Of a stretch of 64,000 nt of DNA, positions 36,777 through 46,821 are shown piece by piece (within the stretch, counting starts at the first letter, position 1; the number at the start of each line of letters is the position of its first letter). The stretch is from Salmonella enterica subsp. enterica serovar Typhimurium str. LT2. Its GTDB lineage: Bacteria; Pseudomonadota; Gammaproteobacteria; Enterobacterales; Enterobacteriaceae. The position numbers and the translations under genes were made by a program. The stretch spans positions 1,860,001-1,924,000 of the forward strand of contig NC_003197.2 of the NCBI RefSeq assembly GCF_000006945.2. Reading direction: 5' to 3'. Under the pieces are notes generated by a model. The model did not search any database, had not been told where the DNA came from, and saw only the letters and a list, made by a program, of their open reading frames with translations.

Positions 36777-36792
36777 CGCGTGTTTATAGTAG

Positions 36793-36818
36793 GTTGACCC
36801 GGTGCTGACCGGGTCAAC
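36793..36818. terminator. Hairpin between treA and ymgE
   Basis: GTTGACCCGG and CCGGGTCAAC (36793-36802 with 36809-36818) form a perfect 10-bp stem with a 6-base loop. It lies between convergent genes and probably terminates both; the T run is poor. Confidence 0.6.
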
Positions 36819-36838
36819 GCTTACACGTTCTGCAGCGG

Positions 36839-37093
36839 TTAGCCGCGTCGCAGAAGGCGGAAAATCACCAGCACCACGATCGCGCCCACCACGGCGACCA
36901 GGAAACTGTGCAGATTAAAGCCGCTGATACTGCCGCCAATACCAAACATCGTCGCCAGCCATCCGCCAACGACCGCCCCGACGATACCGAGAATACAGGT
37001 CAGGATAAATCCCCCGCCATCGCGCCCCGGCATAAGCAATTTGGCGATAACGCCGGCAATCAAACCAAAAACAATCCAGGCGATAATTCCCAT
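36839..37093 (-). CDS. ymgE: GlsB/YeaQ/YmgE-family small membrane protein
   Basis: An 84-residue inner-membrane protein of the transglycosylase-associated (YeaQ/YmgE) family, with three hydrophobic glycine-rich segments (IAWIVFGLIAGVIAKLLM, LTCILGIVGAVVGGWLA, FLVAVVGAIVVLVIF). Family members are often general-stress induced. No activity is known. Confidence 0.9.
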   Translation of the reverse strand: MGIIAWIVFGLIAGVIAKLLMPGRDGGGFILTCILGIVGAVVGGWLATMFGIGGSISGFNLHSFLVAVVGAIVVLVIFRLLRRG

Positions 37094-37199
37094 TTGCGAA
37101 CCCTCTTTCCAGTAAAAACGTTTTAAGTATAGGCAAAGTCGAGCGTCGCATTTCTGAACACTGATTTATCTCGCGGACATAAAAATTTATTTATCGCTA

Positions 37200-37226
37200 T
37201 TAAGTTCTTTCTACCGATGCCGATAA
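37200..37226 (+). promoter_or_regulatory. Probable sigma-28 (FliA) promoter of ycgR
   Basis: TTAAGTTC at 37200-37207 and GCCGATAA at 37219-37226 are separated by 11 bases. The -10 element is an exact match to the flagellar sigma-28 consensus and the -35 matches 6 of 8. It lies 36 bases upstream of ycgR, a known flagellar-regulon gene. Confidence 0.75.
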
Positions 37227-37261
37227 CCCAACGATAGTCTGCGTATCAGGGGTTATTTCGT

Positions 37262-37996
37262 GTGAGTGGTTACAATGAGCAGTTCCTGAAAAAAAATCCA
37301 TTAGCGATATTAGGCGTGCTACGGGATTTAAATAAAAATCAGGTTCCACTGCGTATTTCATGGGCGCATGGTCAATTCATCAGTAAAATTTTGGCGGTAG
37401 ACCCGGAAAAACTCATCGTGGATTACGGCAGCCAGGAATACGAAAATAGCGCCGTATTACGTGCCGGGCAGGTAGCCATTATCGCAGAAACGCAGGGCGC
37501 AAAAGTCGAGTTCACGTTGCCGCAACTCGTTACAGGCGAATATCAGCGGCTGCCGGCCTTTATCACGCCCCTGCCGTCGTCACTGTGGTTTGTCCAGCGC
37601 CGGGAGTATTTTCGCATTGGCGCGCCGCTGTATCCGCCTTATTACGGCGTCACCACGCTACCGGACACCCGTACGTTACGTTTTCGCCTGTTTGATCTTT
37701 CCCTGGGCGGCATGGGCGCGCTACTGGAATCCGCCATCCCCGACGGACTAATCGAAGGCGCACGCTTTTCGCAGGTTGAACTGAACATGGGGCAATGGGG
37801 GATTTTTCACGTTGACGCCCAGCTTATCTCCATCAGCGAGCGTAAGGTGATTGATGGGAAAAATGAAACGATCACCACTCCCCGCCTGAGCTTTCGTTTC
37901 CTTAACGTTAGCCCGGCGGTGGAGCGGGAGTTGCAGCGGATTATTTTTTCGCTTGAGCGCGAGGCCCGAGAAAGAGCGAATAAAGTGCGAGAATAA
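37262..37996 (+). CDS. ycgR: Flagellar brake protein YcgR (c-di-GMP binding)
   Basis: Binds cyclic di-GMP and acts on the flagellar motor to slow swimming. The 244 residues comprise an N-terminal YcgR domain and a C-terminal PilZ domain with the RxxxR motif (Arg114-Arg118 in RREYFR) and the (D/N)xSxxG motif DLSLGG (145-150). The start is GTG 37262, supported by the conserved N-terminus. It is preceded by a sigma-28 promoter. Confidence 0.96.
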   Translation: MSGYNEQFLKKNPLAILGVLRDLNKNQVPLRISWAHGQFISKILAVDPEKLIVDYGSQEYENSAVLRAGQVAIIAETQGAKVEFTLPQLVTGEYQRLPAFITPLPSSLWFVQRREYFRIGAPLYPPYYGVTTLPDTRTLRFRLFDLSLGGMGALLESAIPDGLIEGARFSQVELNMGQWGIFHVDAQLISISERKVIDGKNETITTPRLSFRFLNVSPAVERELQRIIFSLEREARERANKVRE

Positions 37997-38009
37997 TCTT
38001 CACGCTAAA

Positions 38010-38621
38010 CTACATGGCGTCCAGCGCCTGCTGAAGCTTCCAGATATAGCGCGGCGCCTGCGGCGCGGGATGATTATCAACAACATGTTCAAAAAACTCG
38101 TCCGCATCCAGATCGTTAATTTTTTCTATCGCCTTCTTCCTGTCGGATGAAAAAGTACGCAATAACGCGCCTGCGCCGTTAGCATAAGAGACGACCAGCG
38201 CATATTGCATCACCTGCGGATCTTTGATGCCGGCCAGCGGCCCATTTTCCAGAATGCTCAGATACGCCGCGCCCATTGAGATGTTACGCTCAGGGTTTTT
38301 CAGCTCGCTGGTGGTCGGTTCGCCACGCCAGCCCATACGACGGTAAACGTCGCGCCCGGAGGTCGACGCCTTTAACTGCATCAGGCCAATCGCATTAGAT
38401 TTACTGACCGCGTTAGGGTTGCCGCCGGATTCAATGGCGATAATCGCGGTGATTAAATGCGGATCAACCCCCCATGCCGCCCCGGCTTTTTCACTGATGG
38501 GCATCCACTGCATCGCACGCTTTACAGGCACTTCGGCATTCCACGGCGGATTCCTGTAATCCTGTTTTGAGCTACAGCCAGCCAGTATTACTACCAAAAA
38601 AGCAAACCATCTTAATTTCAC
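38010..38621 (-). CDS. emtA: Membrane-bound endo-type lytic transglycosylase EmtA (MltE)
   Basis: Outer-membrane lipoprotein that cleaves peptidoglycan glycan strands internally. The 203-residue precursor has the lipobox VILAGC (Cys16), the SLT catalytic glutamate Glu64 in ITAIIAIESGGNPNAVS and the family motifs AIGLMQLKAS and NISMGAAYLS. It is convergent with ycgR and divergent from ldcA. Confidence 0.96.
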   Translation of the reverse strand: MKLRWFAFLVVILAGCSSKQDYRNPPWNAEVPVKRAMQWMPISEKAGAAWGVDPHLITAIIAIESGGNPNAVSKSNAIGLMQLKASTSGRDVYRRMGWRGEPTTSELKNPERNISMGAAYLSILENGPLAGIKDPQVMQYALVVSYANGAGALLRTFSSDRKKAIEKINDLDADEFFEHVVDNHPAPQAPRYIWKLQQALDAM

Positions 38622-38791
38622 GTCATCTATCCTTATAGCCGTAACTTATCTGCCGAAGAGGTCATACCGCCCCGGCCAGGCACTTAGGTTGCCTCCCTGG
38701 TGCGCATCCAGAAACGTCGCACAACGAGGGACATCGCCTAATATATGCGGCATGATATACATTTGCATTCTATTGTCAGCAAGGAATTACC

Positions 38792-39706
38792 ATGTCTCTG
38801 TTTCATTTAATCGCCCCGTCGGGCTACTGTATTAACCAACAGGCCGCGTTACGCGGCGTTCAGCGCCTGACTGACGCGGGTCATCAGGTGGAGAATGACG
38901 AGGTGATTCGTCGCCGCTTTCAGCGTTTTGCCGGTACGGACGCGGAACGGCTGGCCGATGTTAATTCGCTGGCCTCGCTAACGTCGCCGGATACAATCGT
39001 CATGCCGGTTCGCGGCGGCTATGGCGCCAGCCGCTTGTTGGATCGTATCGACTGGCAGGCGCTCGCCTCCCGGCAACAGCGCGATCCCTTACTGATTTGC
39101 GGTCATAGCGATTTTACGGCGATTCAGGCTGGACTCCTGGCGCAGGCCAATGTCATCACCTTTAGCGGTCCTATGCTGGCGGCAAATTTTGGCGCCGAAA
39201 CGCTGAATACGTTCACCGAGCAACATTTCTGGCTGGCGCTACGCAAGGCGCAATTTACCGTAGAGTGGCAAGGCGACGGCCCTCAGTGCGACGCACAGGG
39301 CACCTTATGGGGCGGAAATCTGGCGATGTTGATTTCCCTTATCGGTACGCCCTGGATGCCGACTATCGATAAAGGAATTTTAGTGCTGGAAGATGTCAAT
39401 GAGCATCCTTTCCGGGTGGAGCGTATGCTTTTGCAACTGGAGTACGCCGGAATTTTAAACCGCCAGAGCGCCATCGTTCTCGGCAGCTTTAGCGGCGCGG
39501 CGCCCAACGAGTATGACGCCGGTTATTCTCTGGAGAGCGTCTACGCGTTTTTACGTTCCCGTCTGTCCGTTCCGCTGATTACCGGTCTCGACTTCGGGCA
39601 TGAACAACGTACGGTAACGCTCCCTATCGGGGCAAACGCGATGCTTAAAAATACGCGCCAGGGGACTCAACTCACTTTATCTGGCCATCCTACGCTGCAA
39701 TTGTAA
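38792..39706 (+). CDS. ldcA: L,D-carboxypeptidase A
   Basis: Cytoplasmic serine peptidase that removes the terminal D-alanine from murein tetrapeptides during peptidoglycan recycling. The 304 residues carry the nucleophile Ser106 in LLICGHSDFTA, and the downstream Glu (LVLEDVNEHPFRVERML) and His (LDFGHEQRTV) of the Ser-Glu-His triad. Confidence 0.97.
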   Translation: MSLFHLIAPSGYCINQQAALRGVQRLTDAGHQVENDEVIRRRFQRFAGTDAERLADVNSLASLTSPDTIVMPVRGGYGASRLLDRIDWQALASRQQRDPLLICGHSDFTAIQAGLLAQANVITFSGPMLAANFGAETLNTFTEQHFWLALRKAQFTVEWQGDGPQCDAQGTLWGGNLAMLISLIGTPWMPTIDKGILVLEDVNEHPFRVERMLLQLEYAGILNRQSAIVLGSFSGAAPNEYDAGYSLESVYAFLRSRLSVPLITGLDFGHEQRTVTLPIGANAMLKNTRQGTQLTLSGHPTLQL

Positions 39707-39802
39707 AAAAAGTCCCCGACAGGCTAAGTAAAACGCTGCCCTGGCCGTTATTATGTTAATGTTAAATAATACGAAGTCGTGTGAGTCAGGAGATATAAAA
39801 CG

Positions 39803-41536
39803 TTGGATGCTGCAACAATTATTAGTCTATTTATTTTAGGTTCCATCCTTGTAACCAGCAGTATCCTGTTAAGTTCATTCTCATCGCGACTGGGTATCCC
39901 GATTCTGGTCATTTTCCTCGCCATCGGGATGTTAGCGGGTGTGGATGGCATTGGCGGTATTCCTTTCGATAATTATCCTTTCGCTTATATGGTCAGTAAC
40001 CTGGCGCTGGCGATTATTTTACTCGATGGCGGAATGCGCACCCAGGCCAGCTCTTTCCGGGTAGCGCTGGGCCCCGCGCTGTCGCTGGCGACGCTCGGCG
40101 TACTGATCACGTCGGGGTTAACAGGTATGATGGCCGCCTGGCTGTTTCATCTGGATCTTATCGAAGGTCTGCTTATCGGCGCGATAGTCGGTTCCACTGA
40201 CGCCGCAGCGGTCTTTTCTCTGCTTGGCGGCAAAGGGCTAAACGAACGTGTAGGCTCCACGCTGGAGATCGAATCGGGAAGTAACGACCCGATGGCCGTT
40301 TTTCTGACCATTACATTAATTGAGATGATCCAGAAGCATGAAACCGGCCTGGACTGGATGTTTGCCGTCCATATTATCCAACAGTTCGGTCTCGGTATTG
40401 TTTTTGGCCTGGGCGGCGGTTACCTGCTACAGCAGATGATCAACCGTATTTCTCTGCCCAGCGGCCTGTATCCGATGCTGGCGCTCAGCGGCGGTATTCT
40501 GATTTTTGCTTTGACGACCGCGCTTGAAGGCAGCGGCATTCTCGCGGTCTATCTGTGCGGATTCCTGTTAGGAAACCGCCCGATTCGCAACCGTTACGGC
40601 ATCCTGCAAAACTTTGACGGACTAGCCTGGCTGGCGCAGATCGCGATGTTCCTGGTTCTGGGGCTGCTGGTGACGCCTTCCGATCTGTGGCCGATTGCCG
40701 TCCCTGCGCTTATTCTCTCCATCTGGATGATTTTCTTCGCCCGCCCACTGTCGGTGTTTACCGGCCTGCTGCCATTTCGCGGCTTCAATCTTCGGGAGCG
40801 CATTTTCATCAGTTGGGTCGGACTGCGCGGTGCGGTGCCGATTATTCTCGCCGTTTTCCCGATGATGGCCGGGCTTGAAAACGCTCGCCTGTTCTTTAAT
40901 GTCGCTTTCTTTGTGGTACTGGTGTCGCTGCTCCTGCAGGGAACATCGCTGTCATGGGCGGCGAAGAGAGCCAAAGTGGTCGTGCCTCCGGTTGGCTGGC
41001 CAGTATCGCGCGTGGGGCTTGACATCCATCCTGATAATCCGTGGGAGCAATTCATTTATCAGTTGAGCGCCGACAAATGGTGCGTCGGCGCGGCGTTGCG
41101 CGACCTGCATATGCCGAACGAAACCCGCATTGCCGCGCTATTTCGCAATAATGAACTGTTTCACCCCACGGGTAGCACTCGCCTGCAGGAAGGCGACGTA
41201 CTCTGCGTGATTGGCCGGGAGCGCGATCTGCCAGCGCTGGGCAAATTGTTTAGCCAGTCGCCGCCGGTTTCGTTAGATCAGCGTTTCTTTGGCGATTTTA
41301 TCCTCGAAGCGAATGCGAAATTCGCCGACGTGGCGCTTATCTACGGTCTGGAAGAAGGAACGGAATACCGGGATAAACAACAAACTCTGGGTGAAATCAT
41401 ACAGCAGCTGCTGGGCGCTGCGCCGGTCGTCGGCGATCAGGTGGAGTTTGGCGGCATGATTTGGACGGTAGCTGAAAAAGAAGATAACGTGGTACGCAAG
41501 ATTGGGGTACGCGTCGCCGAAGACGAAGCAGAATAA
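39803..41536 (+). CDS. cvrA: K+/H+ antiporter CvrA (NhaP2)
   Basis: CPA1-family inner-membrane cation/proton antiporter with C-terminal cytoplasmic TrkA-C and CorC/HlyC-like domains, used in cell-volume and K+ homeostasis. The 577 residues show the acidic motif IIGAIVGSTDAAAVFSLL and ESGSNDPMAVF in the membrane part, and a cytoplasmic region from about residue 400. The start is TTG at 39803 with AGGAG, giving MDAATIISLFILGS as in E. coli. Confidence 0.95.
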   Translation: MDAATIISLFILGSILVTSSILLSSFSSRLGIPILVIFLAIGMLAGVDGIGGIPFDNYPFAYMVSNLALAIILLDGGMRTQASSFRVALGPALSLATLGVLITSGLTGMMAAWLFHLDLIEGLLIGAIVGSTDAAAVFSLLGGKGLNERVGSTLEIESGSNDPMAVFLTITLIEMIQKHETGLDWMFAVHIIQQFGLGIVFGLGGGYLLQQMINRISLPSGLYPMLALSGGILIFALTTALEGSGILAVYLCGFLLGNRPIRNRYGILQNFDGLAWLAQIAMFLVLGLLVTPSDLWPIAVPALILSIWMIFFARPLSVFTGLLPFRGFNLRERIFISWVGLRGAVPIILAVFPMMAGLENARLFFNVAFFVVLVSLLLQGTSLSWAAKRAKVVVPPVGWPVSRVGLDIHPDNPWEQFIYQLSADKWCVGAALRDLHMPNETRIAALFRNNELFHPTGSTRLQEGDVLCVIGRERDLPALGKLFSQSPPVSLDQRFFGDFILEANAKFADVALIYGLEEGTEYRDKQQTLGEIIQQLLGAAPVVGDQVEFGGMIWTVAEKEDNVVRKIGVRVAEDEAE

Positions 41537-41549
41537 GGTCGCCTGGCAA

Positions 41550-41581
41550 CGTCGACCCGCCCCCAAGTGGACCGGTCGACG
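41550..41581. terminator. Inverted repeat between cvrA and dadX
   Basis: CGTCGACC (41550-41557) and GGTCGACG (41574-41581) could pair across a 16-base loop between convergent genes. There is no T run, so terminator activity is a guess. Confidence 0.35.
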
Positions 41582-41598
41582 CCTTAGCCTGAATTAGG

Positions 41599-42669
41599 TT
41601 ACGTTGTCACAAACGGCACACGCGGCGCTACGGCGCACAGTAGCTCATAGCCCAGCGTGCCTGCCGCAGAAGCGACATCATCGACCTTAATTTCTTTGCC
41701 CCATAATTCAACCGGCGTGCCGATTCCCGCCTGCGGACACGGCGTCAAATCCACCGCCAGCATATCCATTGAAACGGTGCCTACTGTTCTGGTACGGATA
41801 CCGTCCACCAGCACAGGCGTCCCGGTCGGCGCATGGCGTGGATAGCCATCGGCATAACCCGCCGCGACGATGCCAATGCGTTGTTCCTGAGTCACAGAAT
41901 ACCCTCCGCCATAGCCTACCCTTTCACCCGCGCTCAGCGTCTGCACGCCAATAATTTCGCTACTCAGCGTCATCACAGGTTTTAGTCCGGTATCGGCAAT
42001 ATCCCGCCACTGTCCTGACGGCGACGCGCCGTACAAAATAATGCCCGGCCTGACCCAGTCATAATGCGCCTGGGGATGCCACAGCGTCGCTGCCGAATTT
42101 GATAACGAGTATGCACACTGAAGACCTTCCGTCGCCAGCGCAATACGCCTCATCGCCTCCCCGATACCTTCCGGATGATCGGCCTGAGCAAAATGTGACA
42201 TCAGGGTCATTTCACCGACATTGCGCATTGCCCGCAATTGCTGCCAGACGGTCTGCGCCCGCTCAGGCTGAAAACCGAGTCGGTTCATGCCGCTGTTGAC
42301 TTTGACATAGATATCCAGCGGCGCGTTAAGCCGCGCATTTTGCAGCGCTTTCAACTGCCAGTTACTGTGGATGCAGGTGGTCAGCCGATAAGTGTCATAC
42401 GCCTCCAGGTCTTGCGCATGGAAAAACCCCTCCAGCATCAATATCGGCCCTTTCCACCCGCGCTCACGCAGGGTAATCGCCTCTTCAAGGTTGAGCATAG
42501 CGAAACCATCTGTGGCGCCCAGCGCGCTCCAGACGCGTTCAATACCGTGGCCGTAGGCGTTGGCTTTCACTACCGACCAGACGCGCGCCTCTGGGGCCGC
42601 CCGGCGCACAATAGCCAAATTTTGTTTCATTACCTGTAAATCAAGGCTGGCCTGTATAGGGCGGGTCAT
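41599..42669 (-). CDS. dadX: Catabolic alanine racemase DadX
   Basis: PLP-dependent racemase converting L- to D-alanine so that DadA can oxidise it. The 356 residues include Lys35 of the PLP Schiff base in VVKANAYGHG, the C-terminal catalytic tyrosine region GERVGYGGGYSVTQ and SMDMLAVDL. It lies 13 bases after dadA in the dadAX operon. Confidence 0.97.
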   Translation of the reverse strand: MTRPIQASLDLQVMKQNLAIVRRAAPEARVWSVVKANAYGHGIERVWSALGATDGFAMLNLEEAITLRERGWKGPILMLEGFFHAQDLEAYDTYRLTTCIHSNWQLKALQNARLNAPLDIYVKVNSGMNRLGFQPERAQTVWQQLRAMRNVGEMTLMSHFAQADHPEGIGEAMRRIALATEGLQCAYSLSNSAATLWHPQAHYDWVRPGIILYGASPSGQWRDIADTGLKPVMTLSSEIIGVQTLSAGERVGYGGGYSVTQEQRIGIVAAGYADGYPRHAPTGTPVLVDGIRTRTVGTVSMDMLAVDLTPCPQAGIGTPVELWGKEIKVDDVASAAGTLGYELLCAVAPRVPFVTT

Positions 42670-42682
42670 TTCACTTCCTTTA

Positions 42683-44303
<1,621 letters not shown>

Positions 44304-45836
44304 ATGGCAATGATTGATTCCATGAACAAGGACACCACACGTTTGAGCGATGGACCCGACTGGACATTTGAGCTGCTGGATGTCTATCTGGCAGAGATAG
44401 ACCGCGTGGCGAAGCTCTACCAACTGGATACTTACCCGCACCAAATTGAAGTCATCACTTCCGAACAGATGATGGACGCCTACTCCAGCGTCGGGATGCC
44501 GATCAACTATCCGCACTGGTCGTTTGGCAAAAAGTTCATTGAGACGGAACGTCTGTATAAGCATGGTCAACAAGGACTGGCTTATGAAATTGTGATCAAC
44601 TCTAATCCCTGCATTGCCTACCTGATGGAAGAGAACACCATCACCATGCAAGCGCTGGTCATGGCGCACGCCTGTTACGGCCACAACTCCTTTTTTAAAA
44701 ATAATTATCTCTTCCGGAGCTGGACGGATGCCAGCTCTATCGTCGATTACCTGATTTTCGCCCGAAATTACATTACCCGCTGTGAAGAACGCTACGGAGT
44801 GGATGAAGTAGAAAAACTGCTCGACTCCTGCCACGCGCTGATGAATTACGGCGTCGATCGCTATAAGCGCCCGCAGAAAATCTCGTTGCAGGAAGAGAAA
44901 GCGCGACAAAAAAGCCGGGAAGAGTATCTACAAAGCCAGGTGAATATGCTGTGGCGCACGCTGCCAAAACGCGAAGAAGAAAAAACGGTCGCCGAAGCAC
45001 GCCGCTTTCCCGCTGAACCGCAGGAAAACCTGCTCTATTTTATGGAGAAAAACGCCCCGTTGCTCGAGCCGTGGCAGCGCGAAATTCTGCGCATCGTGCG
45101 TAAAGTCAGCCAGTATTTTTATCCGCAGAAACAGACGCAGGTCATGAACGAGGGCTGGGCGACCTTCTGGCACTACACCATCCTGAACCATCTGTATGAT
45201 GAAGGCAAAGTGACGGAACGCTTTATGCTGGAGTTTTTACACAGCCATACCAATGTCGTATTTCAGCCGCCCTATAATAGCCCCTGGTATAGCGGAATTA
45301 ACCCCTATGCGCTCGGCTTTGCCATGTTCCAGGATATCAAACGTATTTGTCAGTCCCCCACGGATGAAGATAAATACTGGTTTCCGGATATTGCCGGTTC
45401 CGACTGGCTGGAAACGCTGCACTTCGCCATGCGCGATTTTAAAGATGAAAGCTTTATCAGCCAGTTCCTGTCGCCAAAAGTGATGCGTGATTTCCGTTTC
45501 TTCACGGTACTTGATGATGACAGGCATAATTATCTGGAGATCTCCGCCATTCATAACGAAGAAGGTTATCGGGAGATTCGATCAAAACTGTCGTCACAGT
45601 ATAACCTGAGCAATCTGGAGCCGAATATTCAGGTCTGGAATGTGGATTTACGCGGCGACAGATCGCTGACGTTGCGTTATATCCCGCATAACCGCGCACC
45701 GCTGGATAAAGGCCGCAAAGAGGTGCTGAAACATGTGCATCGGTTATGGGGCTTTGATGTGATGCTGGAGCAACAAAATGAGGATGGCAGCGTAGAACTG
45801 CTGGAGCGTTGTCCGCCGCGCATGAACATGCTGTAA
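44304..45836 (+). CDS. ycgB: SpoVR-family protein YcgB
   Basis: A 510-residue soluble protein of the SpoVR family, nearly invariant in Enterobacteriaceae, with unknown biochemical activity; in E. coli it belongs to the sigma-S stress response. Conserved stretches include YEIVINSNPCIAYLMEENT, HACYGHNSFFKNNYLF, NEGWATFWHYTILNHL and PYALGF. The histidines and acidic residues there suggest metal binding, which is inference. A REP follows it. Confidence 0.94.
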   Translation: MAMIDSMNKDTTRLSDGPDWTFELLDVYLAEIDRVAKLYQLDTYPHQIEVITSEQMMDAYSSVGMPINYPHWSFGKKFIETERLYKHGQQGLAYEIVINSNPCIAYLMEENTITMQALVMAHACYGHNSFFKNNYLFRSWTDASSIVDYLIFARNYITRCEERYGVDEVEKLLDSCHALMNYGVDRYKRPQKISLQEEKARQKSREEYLQSQVNMLWRTLPKREEEKTVAEARRFPAEPQENLLYFMEKNAPLLEPWQREILRIVRKVSQYFYPQKQTQVMNEGWATFWHYTILNHLYDEGKVTERFMLEFLHSHTNVVFQPPYNSPWYSGINPYALGFAMFQDIKRICQSPTDEDKYWFPDIAGSDWLETLHFAMRDFKDESFISQFLSPKVMRDFRFFTVLDDDRHNYLEISAIHNEEGYREIRSKLSSQYNLSNLEPNIQVWNVDLRGDRSLTLRYIPHNRAPLDKGRKEVLKHVHRLWGFDVMLEQQNEDGSVELLERCPPRMNML

Positions 45837-45846
45837 TCGAGATGCT

Positions 45847-45873
45847 GCCCGGTAGTGTTTGCGCTTACCGGGC
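45847..45873. repeat. REP palindrome between ycgB and fadR
   Basis: GCCCGGTA and TACCGGGC-type arms enclose GTGTTTGCGC, a REP unit between two convergent genes. Confidence 0.75.
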
Positions 45874-45882
45874 ATCGCGGGA

Positions 45883-46602
45883 TTATCGTCCCTGAATCGC
45901 TAAATCGCCGGGCAGATTTTTCTGCATCCGATGCCAAATCTCGCCGCTGTCATGCCCGTAACGTCGCACCGTTTCATACACCTGGTCGTGCGCGCCCTGC
46001 TCGCATAACGACGATAATTTATGATAGAAACCCAGTGCCAGACTGCGCGCTTCCGGATTGGCGAAATAGTGGCGACCAATGCGGGTGTATAACCCTTTCA
46101 TGCCGTTCAGGATCAAGCCGTAAATAGGATTGCCGGAGGCGAATGCCAGACCACGAAAGATGTTATAGTCCAGATCGGCGAATGCATCGGCATGGTCGGC
46201 CACTTCGTGGGCAGTGGCCAGTACTTCCTGCGCCTTATCCGGGTGTTGACGCAACGCGGTACGAATAAAGATAGTAGAAATATTGGTACGCACCGACAAC
46301 AAATTGTCGATCAGTTGCGGAACGCTTTCATGATCAAGGCGGGCCAGCGTTTCAAGGATATTCAGCCCTGACGTTTCCCAAAAATTATTAACCTTTGTCG
46401 GTTTGCCATGCTGAATGGTCAGCCAGCCATCTCGCGCCAGCCGCTGTAACACCTCGCGTAATGTCGTGCGCGTCACGCCGATCAGTTCGGAGAGTTCTCG
46501 TTCTGCCGGTAAGATCGTGCCAGGAGGAAAGCGGTTATTCCAGATACTTTCAATAATATACTCTTCCGCGAAACCCGCCGGGCTCTGCGCCTTAATGACC
46601 AT
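45883..46602 (-). CDS. fadR: Fatty-acid metabolism regulator FadR
   Basis: GntR-family regulator that represses beta-oxidation genes such as fadD and activates fabA/fabB; long-chain acyl-CoA releases it from DNA. The 239 residues have an N-terminal winged helix with PPGTILPAERELSELIGVTRTTLREVLQRL and a C-terminal acyl-CoA-binding helical domain. The start at 46602 (MVIKAQSPAGF) was chosen over an upstream in-frame ATG. It is divergent from nhaB. A FadR-like operator is visible in front of fadD in this window. Confidence 0.97.
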   Translation of the reverse strand: MVIKAQSPAGFAEEYIIESIWNNRFPPGTILPAERELSELIGVTRTTLREVLQRLARDGWLTIQHGKPTKVNNFWETSGLNILETLARLDHESVPQLIDNLLSVRTNISTIFIRTALRQHPDKAQEVLATAHEVADHADAFADLDYNIFRGLAFASGNPIYGLILNGMKGLYTRIGRHYFANPEARSLALGFYHKLSSLCEQGAHDQVYETVRRYGHDSGEIWHRMQKNLPGDLAIQGR

Positions 46603-46821
46603 AGTGAGATTTCCATTACACAGCAAAACATAGTTGCACTCATCATACCAGACGGGCGTAACACCTGATAGCGGACGCAATGAAGAAAAAGGGGATCAAG
46701 GCACCATTTCTGATATCGCCTGCCAATATCGTTAAGGACTTGCTTGCATTCGTCGCGCTCGCTACTCTCTGTGTTTAAACATAAAAACGCTATTTCATTT
46801 TTCTAGGTAAGGAAAAATTTC

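Noticed and set aside
41550..41581. GTCGAC-containing inverted repeat as an attachment site
   Set aside because: It lies between convergent genes with no integrase or duplicated target nearby, so a transcription-end role is more likely.
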